DNA of 45,360 nt, taken from the NCBI GenBank assembly GCA_009801015.1, contig VHZZ01001228.1, forward strand, positions 51,868-97,227, written 5' to 3'. Positions 34,905 through 45,360 of the stretch are shown here, piece by piece. The notes under the pieces were generated by a model. The model worked only from the letters and a program-made list of their open reading frames with translations, did no database searches and was not told where the DNA came from. Numbering within the stretch: position 1 is the stretch's first letter; each line of letters starts with the position of its first letter. Source of the DNA: Silene noctiflora (Eukaryota; Streptophyta; Magnoliopsida; Caryophyllales; Caryophyllaceae). Both the position numbers and the translations under genes were made by a program.

Positions 34905-36570
34905 CGGCAATGAAGCCTATTCAAGACCTGAATTAGGACAAAGGTTAAAAACTTCCCCGCTTGCAAGAAACCCAATCACAGAATATTCAATCCCAATATG
35001 GATATCAACAAGCAAACCATCATAATCAGCTATCAGTTATCTATAAGCAAAGCCTCACTGTCGGCTGGAGCAATAATCAATTGCAATTATCAATGGTAGG
35101 GCATGAAATAAAAAGTTGGACAAACAAAAACACAAGTATAACTAATACCAAGGTGAAGTGTATAATAGACCCACACAAACATACAACAAAAACAATTACG
35201 CGAAATGTAATAGATAAGATAAAGTTTAACTTTTGATATTACAATATAATGGGTAGGTCATTAACTCATTAATGTGCTAAATTAGGTGTAGCTCATCAAG
35301 TCCATTAAGGCCCCAATTTTAGATTTTTAGGCATCATTCAGTAATCACTAGAATAAACATCAACATCATACATCTTGCACTCTACTTTAAAGATAAGAAT
35401 AATTATACCTACCATAATATATTGTATATAATAAAAAAAAAAAATTACGGACCCGTAATCAACTTTCAAAGACTAATCCTGCTAGCTTAGCACTAATTAT
35501 TAATCAACTTTCCAAGACTAATTCTACTAGCAGTACATATAGTACAGATCAAGATCTTTAGTTAATCCACCAAAAATAATCACAAAAAGGGTACCTAAAC
35601 TATTTGTACATGTTTTCATTTCATTAATCAGCTAAAATCCCATTAAACCCCAAAACACTAATTATTCAATCAACTAAAAAAACAACACTAACCACAAAAA
35701 TTAAGCTTAAACCCAATTCAAATAAACACAAAATCTCATTAAACCCCAAATCAACCAAGAATAGAAACACCTTAAACAAACACTAATCATTCAATCAAAT
35801 GAAAAAACAAGAACAACCCACAAAAATTAAGCAAAAACCCACCTCAACAAAACAAATAAACTACACTAATCTTACAAAAACCAAAGATTAAACCACCAAA
35901 AAATCTCAAAATCTCATTAAACCCCAAATCAAGCAATAAAAGAAACACTTCAAACAAACACTAATCACACAATCAATTGAAAATTTAAGGACAACCCACA
36001 AAAATTAAGCAAAACCCCACTTCAACAAAACACAAAAACCACACTAATTTCACAAAAACAAAGATCAAACCACCAAAAAATTACCTCAAACAAACACTAA
36101 TTACTCAATCAATTCAAAAAACAAGAACAACCCACAAAAATTAAGCAAAAACCCACTTCATAAAAACATAAAAATCACACTAATCTTGCAAAAACAAAGA
36201 TCAAACCACCAAAAAATTACCACAAAGAAAACACTAATCACTCAATCAACTGAAAAAACAAGAACAACCCACAAAATTTAAGCAAAAACCTACTTCAATA
36301 AAGCACATAAACCACACTAATCTTACAAAAAATACAAACTTTATCCAAAAAATCAACAATGTAGTAAGTAAAAATGAGAAGAAGATTATACCCAGATGAT
36401 AATATGATGAAAGATTAAAACTTTTTCACACTCAGATCTGAAATAATATTATTTGATGGTTTAGAGAGAGAGAGAAAGAGAGTGAATAAGAGTCAAGACT
36501 CAAGAGAGTGGAGTGAAGTGAGAAAGAGAGTAAGAGAAGAGAGAGAAAATAGAGAGAGAAGAAGAAATGT
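34905..36570 (-). promoter_or_regulatory. Inferred 5' leader of MAP65 with a long leader intron and CT-rich promoter patch
   Basis: On the minus strand an acceptor (cctaattcag, AG at 34929-34928) lies 23 bases upstream of the ATG. A donor-like ctgg|gtataatc occurs near 36391. Upstream of that, 36460-36560 is a dense ct/ctctct pyrimidine tract on the minus strand (gagaga on plus), as in plant core promoters. This suggests a leader exon near 36392-36570 and a leader intron of about 1.46 kb. It is a prediction from signals only; no transcript is available. Confidence 0.45.
35630..36350. repeat. Degenerate A/C-rich tandem repeat in the MAP65 leader region
   Basis: A unit of about 137 bp (markers: acaacccacaaaaattaagc, then caaccacactaatc-like and cactaatcactcaatcaa) recurs with acaaccca at 35813, 35991, 36127 and 36264, plus a weaker copy near 35690. 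The 178-bp interval contains an extra segment of about 41 bp (aatctcattaaaccccaaat) that also occurs near 35730. G is nearly absent on the plus strand. Confidence 0.75.
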
Positions 36571-36600
36571 GATGAGGGGGCACAGATTTAGTGAGGTGGG

Positions 36601-38205
36601 TCCTACGTTTACTGTGTAACAAGTGAAATCATTTTGTTATTGTTGTTATATCCGTCCACAAGCATTTGATGAATGATGGATGATGATATTGGAAAAATGT
36701 TGTCTAAATTTTGATTGCTTTCTTTGTCGGACAACTTGTTTTCTTTGTGTTTGGTTATTGGTTTTTCATTTTGATTTTGAATTTATGGAGTTATGAATTA
36801 TGATGGGTAGGGGTGTTAATTAGTCCGGTCTTTGTTTCCTCTAGGTTGGTCTCGGCCTCGGACTCTCGGTTGTATTAGTTGGAGCTGGTAATTGGTAAAT
36901 ACTATTATACCTTCAGTTGTATAATAAGTATTGTACAACCGCTATACATTTATCCGAGTTTATATGTAGTTTTTTAAGCTTTTTAAAAGTTTATTTTTTT
37001 TATGTTGAAATGTGTGAGTTCAGAAACTTTACAGTATAGCTCAAATTCTTTAAAAGAAAACTCGAAAATTTTGGTACAGAGCTCGAATTCTAAGCTACCA
37101 GTATTACAATTGGTGGTATGATCTATTAATTGGTGGTAATCTATAACCTGATCCGATAACATGACACGAATTTGATATGATGGTTATGGCTTTTGCATTT
37201 TGATTTTGAATTTATGGAGTTGTGATGTGGGTAAGGGTTAATTGGTTCAAGACTTCCGTCTTTTATTTTTCTTGTGCTGGTCTTGGTTGTATTACTTAGA
37301 GGTGGTAACTAGTGATCTGATATGATAACATGACACAAATTCGATATGCTGGCTATGATTAAGATATTAAGATTGAATAATGCACTGGTTTGCTATTGAC
37401 ATGACACGGAATTTGTACGAGTCGGGTTCGATGTGAATAACTCGTTTATTTAGTAAATCATGATAGAGAGAGAAAATAACATAGAGTTTCCGAAAAAATG
37501 CAACACTTTTAAATGTGACAAATAAAAAGTCATTGAGCTTTTAAATATGATGATATAAAGCAAATTGTATAACCATTTTAAATAAAGCAAGTCTCATTGA
37601 AGACGAACATATTCGTCACAAGTTAATAACGGCTCAAGTAAGACCCAAGTGGGTAGATAAGACAATAGCAGAATGTCTAGGAGTTGCATTCTGCTTTTGT
37701 CTTTCTAACTACTTGGTATTACTCGACCCGTCTGTAGTTTGTGACTGATATGCTCGTCTTGAATGAGAATTTGTATTTTAAATATAATCTAAGTATGTAA
37801 TAAATCAATCAAAAGAATAAATAATTTATGTATTTACCATTGCGTTATTATAACACGATAAATATCACAACACTACATATATTCACCACTATACGACTTT
37901 AAAATTGAAATGGCACATACATTTCAACGTAATTAAACCATACATTCAATTTTTCTAGGTCCCTCACATTTAACTAGTCTACAAAACAAATAATTCAAAC
38001 CTTATCTATCTATATGTGAAATTTTAGGAGAATGATTTTCATACCCATGTTCTTAAAACAATTGCCCCTCCTTAGTTTGGTTTTGGTTAAAACTTAAAAT
38101 TATGGTTAATTAATATTCACGATTGATATGGTTTATCACTCTAATTGACCTTCTAAATGAATGAATGAAACCTATGTCAACAATTACCTATGAAATTAAT
38201 ACTAC
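36601..38205. other. Intergenic upstream of MAP65
   Basis: No gene supported. Two related segments of about 130 bp (near 36755-36900 and 37183-37310) share ttttgattttgaatttatgg and downstream motifs, and ataacatgacac recurs near 37155 and 37325, so part of this stretch is a local duplication of an older repeat. Confidence 0.55.
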
Positions 38206-38522
38206 GGAGTTGTTTGACTGCCTTTGTAAAATCATGTGATCATAGAAATTTTTATGAATTACAAAAATGATACTTCAGTTGTTTGGTTGTCTTTATTTTT
38301 CAAAAATGGGAAGAGTGAAACTTCCCATTAAATCAACTTCCCACATATGTGGGAAATTACTAAGAAACACCTCTTTAGTAATTTGAACTTGCCATGAAAT
38401 AACTTGTCATATAGGTAACCAAACACTTTCTAAAAATTCCCATGAATTAGGAAAGGAAGTTTATTTCCGATGATTTTCTACTTCACATGAATTTACACTT
38501 TCCGCATCAACCAAACAACCCA
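38206..38522. mobile_element. Miniature element with PIF/Harbinger-like ends (tentative)
   Basis: Left end ggagttgtttgactg and right end caaccaaacaaccca are imperfect inverted repeats of the GGGTTGTTTGGTTG type seen in plant PIF/Harbinger-like MITEs. A 3-bp tac occurs on both sides (38203-38205, 38523-38525), which is not the canonical TWA. The interior has no coding potential. Superfamily is uncertain. Confidence 0.5.
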
Positions 38523-38614
38523 TACGTAACAAGTATAGTTTGATGTTTTATAGCTTGAATGATATGATTATTTAAAGAAGTAACTACGAACAAAGTCGAA
38601 TAATCATGATGTTG

Positions 38615-41385
38615 GTTTATCGTATTCGGGCGCCCTTAAATAACCATCGTTGCTCCTCAAAAATTGTGTGGCCTTTGTACCTGACCCGACGAACACTCCG
38701 TTCAATTTCCAGGCATATTGTTCCAAGACCCCAAAATCTCCGTATGTATACACTTTTAATTTGATCAGTTCGGGAGGTTGAACTGGGTCACATTTATTTT
38801 TCTCCCGTTTTTATACCACGTGTTTGGGGTCGTTTCAGGAGTTACCCTATTCAATTTCAGCCCCAAATTGATAACAATTATTAATCCATTTTCACGTTCG
38901 ACATAGACACGTTTATTGCATACACGCACCTTCAAATGTCCTCAATTGCTCCTCAAAATATGTGTGACCGCTTTAATTGACCCAAGGAACCTTCCGTGCA
39001 ATTTATGAGCAATTTTGCCCTGGGATCCCGAAAATCCCGAAAAATCGTTTATTCACTTTAATTTGAGTCCGTCTGGGAGGTAGTACCTTGCCACATTTCT
39101 CTTTCTCCCGTTTTTTCTTATTGCGTGTCCGGGGTCGGTTCAGGAGGTAACTTATCCAACTTCATGCCCAAAAAAACAAGTATACATCGCTTTTACCCGA
39201 TTATCCGATTTTCGACGAGGCAGATTTATTGCATACCGGCGCACTCAAATAATCATCGTTGCTCCTCAAAATTTGTGTGTCCTCATAATCAAGCCCAAGG
39301 AATCCTCCATTCAATTTCCGAACATTTTTTTGTCCGAGACCCAGAATCTCCGGAAATCGAGTATTATATACTTCAATTTGAGCCGTTCGGGAGGTCGTAT
39401 CAGACCACGTTTCTTTTTCTCTTGGTTCTTCTACCACGTGTCCGGGGTCTTTTCAGGAGTTACCCAATTAGATTCAACCCCAAAGAACAAGTATTAATCC
39501 ATTTTTCACGATTATGTGATTTTTGGCCCAGGCTGGTGTTCAAATGTTTTTCGTTGCTCCGCAAAATTTGTATGGTCTCGTTTCGTGGCCCAAGGAACCA
39601 TCCAAATGATTTTCGAACATTTTTTATCCGAGACCCTTAAATCCCGAAAATCGTGCATTATACTATTCAGTTTGAGTCGTTTAGGAGGTCGAATCTGGTC
39701 ACGTTTCTTTTTCTCCTGATTTTTCTACCACGTGTCCGAGGTCGCTTCAGGAGTTACCCTACTCTATTTTAGCAAAAAACAACAAGAGTATTAATGCAAT
39801 TTTCACGATTATTCGATTTTCGTCCGATGCTTGTTTATCGCATACAAGCACCTTCAAATGTCCTCAGTTGCTCCTCATATTTTGTGTGGCCGCTTTAACT
39901 AACCCATGGAACCCTTCGTGCAATTTATATGCATTTTTGCTCCGAGTCCCTAAAATCCCGAAAACCGTGTATTCACTTTAATTTGAGCCGTTGGACAGGT
40001 CGTACCTTGCCACGTTTCTTTTTCTCCTGGTTATTTAGTCATGTGCCCAAGGTTGTTTCAGGAGGTACTTTATCCGATTTCTTGCCTAAAAAGCAAAGTA
40101 TACATCGTTTTTACACGATTATCCGATTTTCGGCAAAGGTTGGGTTTTCACATACCAGCTCCCTCAAATAACCATCGTTGTTCCTCAAAATTTGTGTGAC
40201 CTCTTTATCTGACCCGAGGAATCTTGCGTTCCATTTCCTGACATTTGTGTGTCGGGCCCTCGTAATCTCTGTAAATCGTGTATTATACCCTTTAATTTGA
40301 GCCGTTCGGGAAGTCGTAGCAGAACACGTTTCTTTTTCACGTGTCTGTGGTCTCTTCAGGAATTACCCAATTTAAGTTCCCCCCCAAAGAACAAGTATTA
40401 GTCAATTTTTCACGAATATCTGAATTTTAGCCGATGCTGGTTTATCGCATTTCAGCACCATCAAATGTTCTTCGTTGCTCCTCAAAATTTGTATGACCGT
40501 TTTAGTTGGCTCGAGAAACCATCCTAACGATTTACAGACATTTTTTATTCGAGACCTTGGAATCACGAAAACCGTATATTATAGTCTTCAATTTGAGCCG
40601 TTTAAGAGGTCGAACAAGGTCACATTTCTTTTTCTCCCATTTTTTTTACCACGTGTCCGAAGCCGTTTCAGGAGTTACCTGCCCGATTTCATCTCAAATA
40701 AGAAGTATTAATGCATTTTCATGATTATCCAATTTTCGCTCGAGCCTGGTTTATTGCATACACGCACCGTCAAATCTCCTTAGTTGCTGCTCAAATTTTG
40801 TGTGGCCGCTTCATAAGACCCGATGAACCGTGTGTGCAATTTTTTAACATTTTTTCTCTAGGATCACGGAATTCGGAAAACGTGTATTCACTTCAATTTG
40901 AGCCATTCGGGAGGCCAAACGGGGTCACATATCTTTTTCTCCCGATTTTTATAACCCTTTTCTGTGGTCGTTTCAGGAGTTACCCTATTCGAGATTACCC
41001 CCAAATAACAAGTATTAATTTATTTTTCACGATTATCCAATTTTCGACCGATGCTGGTTTATCGCATATATGCGCTTTCCAATGTCCTTAGTTGTTTCTC
41101 AAAATTTGTGCGGCGTCTTTATCTGATCCGAGGAGCCCTCCGTTTGATTTCCGAACATTTATGTCCCAAGATCCCGAAATCTCCGAAAAATGTATATTAT
41201 AAACTTCAATTTAAGCCGTTTTGGAGGTTATACCAGACCACGATCCGTTTTCTCTCGGGTTTTTTACTACTTGTCAGGGTCGCTTCATTCAGAAGTTACC
41301 ATATTCAATTTCAGCCTCGAATAACAAGTACTAAACCATTTTTTACGATTATCCGAGTTTTGGCCAAGGCTGGATTATCACATGA
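38615..41385. repeat. Satellite array, nine monomers of about 295-314 bp in a three-monomer higher-order repeat
   Basis: The landmark gttgctcctc (variants included) starts monomers at about 38649, 38946, 39258, 39553, 39867, 40177, 40473, 40783 and 41091. Monomers fall into three types by sequence and length: A about 296 bp, C about 310-314 bp, B about 308-312 bp. The order is A B A C B A C B A, so same-type copies are spaced about 916-920 bp apart. Each monomer carries aatttgagccgttcgggagg-like, tttctttttctccc, gtttcaggagttac and acgattatccgattttcg blocks. Open frames through the array run across several monomers on the plus strand but are not conserved as protein and arise from low stop density. 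Confidence 0.9.
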
Positions 41386-42322
41386 CTTTTACAACGAATT
41401 CATGTGGTGTAGTTTCAAATTTCTTCTTATTATTACATCTTCTTAACTATGTTGTACAACAAAATTTATGAATAAATTTAATACCCCGTTATTTTAATAT
41501 AAACAATTTAAAATTTCGATTGTGAATGGAGTACATAACGAAATTTTATTCCACTAACTTTTAACTATATAATCCATTTTCATAGTGGAATCGGAATCTC
41601 TTAACCAAAGTCAATCAACCTCTTAACATATAATTAGAGTGCTTAATATTTAACAATATCACATTAGAGTATAATATTAATATTACTTTATGAAAAATTA
41701 AGATTATTGCTAATGAAGACAATTAAGTTACTGTACTTTGACCACCGATGCCTGAAAATGGTGTTGCTTTGACTGCAAACATTTCACTTTAGGCGCAACA
41801 AAAAGTATTAAAAATTAGTTTATTTTAGGAAGAATTAAACAAGAGAATATAATAAAGATATATTCATTATTTCAAAGCAAAAGTTGATTACTACAAGTAT
41901 GGGCACATATTGAGTTGAATTCATGCATGCACACTTCAAGAATAACACAAATTATCAACCAATCTTCACGGGTAGACAACCTTAAAAAAGTTGATTAGTA
42001 TCACATCTAGTCACTTGCCAACAACTATTGACCTTCTTTCCATTCAATGTTTTACCAATGTGTAAAGCACAAACGGTGTCACGGTATTATTTCGTCACAA
42101 ACTTATAACCTCTCACAACGATCACGTGGAAGAGCAAGTGAGAGAGAGAGATCATTACAAGCAAGACATTCTGTGTGTCAAGATAGTCCAGTGAATTTGT
42201 GTGGTAATTACTCATTTTTTCCGTTAGTTATAAGGTTGGGAGTTCGATCCTTATCTACAAAATGGAGCAAGTACTTTGACGAACTTTCTTCATAAAAGCA
42301 CCTTTAACAAGAGGATTATACA
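41386..42322. other. Intergenic, AT-rich
   Basis: No gene recognised. A short (ga)n run lies near 42140, and a random open frame of about 80 codons begins at 42047. Confidence 0.5.
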
Positions 42323-42327
42323 TTATT

Positions 42328-42644
42328 TGTAACACCCCGGCCCAAACCTTGGGTCGGGAGCAGTTACTCATGATAGCTCCCCAGACTGTGTACATGACCC
42401 ACAGATCAACACGGGTCCTTTCCAGCGCATTTTTGTCCCCACTCATGCGCATCCCGGTAACCTTCCTAGGAGGTCATCCATCCTAAGACTATTCTCAGTC
42501 AAGCACGCTTAACTTTAGAGTTCTTTTGCATGGATGACCAAAAAAGAAAGTGCACTTTGTTGATATGAGTANTACTTTCAATCCCTTTAAGCACTAGTCA
42601 TTTAAGCTTATCAGTGAACCTCTTCAATTACGTGGAGTGTTACA
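42328..42644 (-). mobile_element. Solo LTR of a Cassandra-type TRIM retrotransposon
   Basis: The 317-bp unit has the LTR ends TGTAACA...TGTTACA and a perfect 5-bp target duplication ttatt at 42323-42327 and 42645-42649. On the minus strand it contains a 5S rRNA-like segment, the hallmark of Cassandra LTRs, and its minus-strand end ggtttgggccggggtgttac is also familiar from that family. No second LTR or internal domain follows on either side, so it is a solo LTR left by LTR-LTR recombination. One ambiguous base (n) lies at 42572. Confidence 0.88.
42460..42533 (-). other. 5S rRNA-like segment inside the LTR
   Basis: On the minus strand the segment reads gaactctaaagttaagcgtg, cttgactgagaatagtctta, ggatggatgacctcctagga, which parallels the 3' two thirds of plant 5S rRNA (GAACTCCGAAGTTAAGCGTG through GGATGGGTGACCTCCTGGGA). 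The 5' third is eroded. It is a retrotransposon-borne relic with substitutions, not a 5S gene. Confidence 0.85.
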
Positions 42645-42649
42645 TTATT

Positions 42650-44398
42650 AGTAACAGAAAATGCCCTCATTTACACAAAAACTAATTAAATAGTCATGCG
42701 ATAAACCATGGAGTACTTATCACCTAAACTCTTAAAGAAGAAAATCTAATTCCTAAATATTAATTTTTAGGGTTTATTGGAATTGGAATATACTGTATCA
42801 GGATTCAGAATTGGAGATAAAAATGAAATTTTCGGTAGAAAAGTTTTATATTGTGTTTTATACTTATGAAAATCTAATGTTTACGGATTGTTCGGTAGTA
42901 AATGTTGATAATCTTTTGACTATTTTGGTGGGTTGAGTATCAAATGCGACTCCTTACTATTAACTAAGTCAACCCTTATATCTTATTCTCGACCACAAAT
43001 AGCACAACTGCACAAAGTCTAAATTTACGTATATATCAATATATGTATATTATATTTTGTAATATAGACATATGAACATTTTAACCCCAAACACTTTAAT
43101 TACCAATAATTGAATTAATTTAGTTATCAAAGGAGTAGATTAATTTTTTATTTTATTTTTGTTTTGTTTTGAAGGTGGGGTTGCTGCAATAAGATCATAG
43201 TTGGCAGTAAGCTGGCAGAGAAGCAGGCCAAAATAGGAGACTGAGAGCAACAACTTTTACTGCTATACTTCTCTTTTTTTACCTCACTATTCCCAAGACC
43301 AAATAACCCACTTTGGGCCCATCCACATGGCCCATCACACCATACCAAAACTTTCACATGCATTTCTGCATGCAATGTCGTTCTTCACCTTCAATCATCT
43401 CTTCATTTTTCTATGTATCAAAGAATTTATGCTTGAATTTGTACAATCTTTGCAAATTATAGAATAAAATCGTTTTAATTGAAGCGATCTTGTTACCGAG
43501 TACATAATTGGATTCTTCTAGTGAATCAATGTGGGAAGTATCGTAACTCATCTTATGCTCCTAATTAGTCTTGACAAACGACTCACTCTGGTTAGGTTAA
43601 GTTGAGTTATTTCGGGATTTTAAAATGTTCAGGTAGTTTGGATTATTTTGAATTAGTCAGTATATGATAACAAAATTCAAATCAGGCTCAATAGGGTTGA
43701 AGCGATTTGAGTTTTTAGTCATATTCAAATCCTCTATTCGGATTTAGATTGGATTATTTAAGTTGAGTCAGTTTTATAGCGTCTAAGGAATTGTGACACT
43801 TTTCCTCTCCATCATCAATGATTGTTAAATGTACTACTAAAAAGTCAAAATGTTGCTCAAAATGAAAGAAAAGGCTCACTAGTTAGAAAGATTAATAAAA
43901 ATACTTTTGAAGGAAAATATACAAGGACGTGCACCAAATCTTAAGGGCCTTCCTCTAAATTTCATGTTGAGCTCCTAATAATTAGCTTGTTTTAAGGTGG
44001 AGTACCTTATTGAATGAAAAATAATATTTATAGTCGAATATTTATAAGAATACTCTTGCATTCAAAATCAATAGATCTCAAAATCTCGTTAGGTCCGATT
44101 ATTTAATTTTTCTTTTTCGTGTAAAGGAGGTTGGAAGGGTAATATAATGTTAACGAGATTCATACTTTAAGTCATCAGCACTAATGTTTATGAGTTAATC
44201 CGTATACTAGCCGATATCAACAAGGGAAACAAATGCTTGGACTTGCAATTGATGAAGACATAAAACAATACCACAAATAGAGCCGGCCATCGAGCTAAGC
44301 TGGCCCAAATCACTCCACCCTAAAATGGTCCATTGGGGAGGTTGGGTCGAACTCGACCAAGTTTTTTATTTATATTTCGTTTCCTTTTCAGCATGGAA
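42650..44398. other. Intergenic, AT-rich
   Basis: No supported gene. The minus-strand open frame at 43148-43375 is unrecognised. At 44278-44398 GC-rich stretches (tagagccggccatcgagc) resemble another eroded hAT-like end. Confidence 0.5.
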
Positions 44399-44406
44399 TT
44401 CGTGAC

Positions 44407-45107
44407 TAGAGTTGACAATAGCCCGTGCTAGGCCGGCCCGCTTGCCAGCCCATCGTGCTTTCCCCCAAATTTGGCCCGGCCCAGGCACGGATATTGGGCT
44501 TCTTGGCCGTGCCGTGCCAGACTCGCTGACTCCAACCCCTGCCGCGGCCCGCTCAAGGCACGCCCATTTTCGTGCTCGGGTCGTGCTTGGCCCATGGGCT
44601 TTTCGTGCCTTGCATGTGGGCCGACCCATGTGCTTTGAGTTAATTTTTTTTTAACTTGTTTTCTAATTTTTGGTACTTTTTGTTTAATAAATGATGAATA
44701 TTGATTTAATTATGAAGAAAAGAATTGAATTAAGGAGATATTTATAGAGTTTGTAAATTATTAAAATAAATAAATAAATAAATAAAATCCACTTTAACAG
44801 CCATTAAGAGCTAGCTTAGTAGCTTGCTCCAACAGTTCAAACTCCAACGGACATAAACAACTGCAATAAACGGCTAGTTCCAGAGACTTGCAGTCATTAG
44901 CGTGTCATTACTCGGGTCGTGCCGTGTCAGACCCGCCGTGCCTGGACCGTGCCGTGCTTGGGCACGGAATTTTGGGGATTTTCGCATCGGAGCCCGTAAC
45001 AAGCACGACTGTGCCGTGCCCGTGCTTCCTTGAAATTATCACCGGGTCATGCCGTGTCGTGCAGCACCGTGCCGCCCGCCAGCCCAAGGCACGGATTGCC
45101 AACTCTA
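44407..45107. mobile_element. hAT-like non-autonomous element with perfect 8-bp duplication
   Basis: Ends tagagttgacaat and attgccaactcta are 13-base inverted repeats with one mismatch, flanked by the identical 8-bp repeat ttcgtgac at 44399-44406 and 45108-45115. Both subterminal regions are packed with gccgtgcc, ggcacgg and cggcccg motifs in both orientations, while the centre (about 44640-44880) is AT-rich and holds an (aaat)n run near 44765. Open frames on both strands follow from the GC-rich repeats. No transposase is present. The perfect duplication suggests a fairly recent insertion. Confidence 0.93.
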
Positions 45108-45115
45108 TTCGTGAC

Positions 45116-45360
45116 CGACTCGCCTGTGGGAGCCAGGTCGGGCTGTGGCGCAAGTTGCCCCAAAAATGGCCCATCATCGAGATAGGCCATGGCCAACCCA
45201 GGCCAACCCGACATTTTGGCCACCACTCTAAGTACTCTTAACTAGTCACCACAACTATTAAACTTGTAAAGAACATTAAATAAGGGTCGTGCTTTTTCAC
45301 ATACGGATTTTACTTTTTCACATACGTCTTTTACAATTTTACCCTTGTCATTTTTTTTTT
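45116..45360. other. Right flank of hAT-like element
   Basis: GC-rich sequence to about 45230 ending ggccaccactcta, itself like a hAT terminus (tagagtggtggcc in reverse). After that AT-rich DNA with no feature continues to the window edge. Confidence 0.4.

Noticed and set aside
38615..41385. CRISPR-like array
   Set aside because: Repeats are about 300-bp monomers without spacers in a plant nuclear genome; they are satellite DNA.
39125..41446. Several plus-strand open frames of 70-170 codons in the satellite region
   Set aside because: They track the satellite monomers, change frame between copies of the same type and match no protein.
42460..42533. A genuine 5S rRNA gene
   Set aside because: Only the 3' two thirds is recognisable, with many substitutions, and it sits inside LTR ends with a 5-bp target duplication.
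44366..45241. Open frames on both strands near the right end
   Set aside because: They are contained in or overlap the hAT-like element and come from gccgtgcc/ggcacgg repeats.

Overview
This window is nuclear DNA from a flowering plant, most likely a eudicot. The evidence is AT-rich intergenic DNA, many spliced genes with GT-AG introns, a plastid-targeted FtsZ, a plant MAP65, and plant-type transposons (L1-like LINE, hAT and Stowaway miniatures, a Cassandra-type solo LTR, a tRNA-derived SINE). Nothing points to bacteria, a virus or an organelle genome. There is a 30-base N gap at 14060-14089 and a single n at 42572.

Layout. 1-660: no recognisable gene. 661-4878 (+): the 3' part of a plant von Willebrand factor A domain protein. 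Its last visible intron holds a 5'-truncated, degenerate L1-like LINE (1063-4130) with a perfect 14-bp target duplication. 5826-6122: GC-rich hAT-like miniature element. 6376-10703 (+): complete FTSZ1 (plastid division), six exons, one with a probable GC-AG intron. 11987-17987 (+): complete protein phosphatase 4 catalytic subunit (PPX/PP4C), eight exons, 305 residues. 18459-18574 (-): SINE. 19939-21228 (+): intronless O-fucosyltransferase-like type II membrane protein. 23589-24143: a second hAT-like miniature element. 25297-30452 (+): BPI/LBP family lipid-binding secretory protein, six exons. 31255-34904 (-): complete MAP65-1/2-type microtubule bundler, nine coding exons, with an inferred long leader intron full of A-rich degenerate repeats. 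From about 36.6 kb to the end no host gene is recognised. This part holds a miniature element (38206-38522), a nine-monomer satellite array with a three-monomer higher-order repeat (about 38615-41385), a Cassandra-type solo LTR carrying a 5S rRNA-like segment (42328-42644), and a third hAT-like element with a perfect 8-bp duplication (44407-45107).

The genes are not an operon-like pathway; they are ordinary neighbours. BPI/LBP and MAP65 converge on each other, and the first five gene models all run on the plus strand. I found no evidence for a new multi-gene system. The most unusual items are the LINE insertion a few bases upstream of a splice acceptor with a chimeric open frame into host coding sequence, the small higher-order satellite with apparent hybrid monomers, and the GC-AG intron of FTSZ1.
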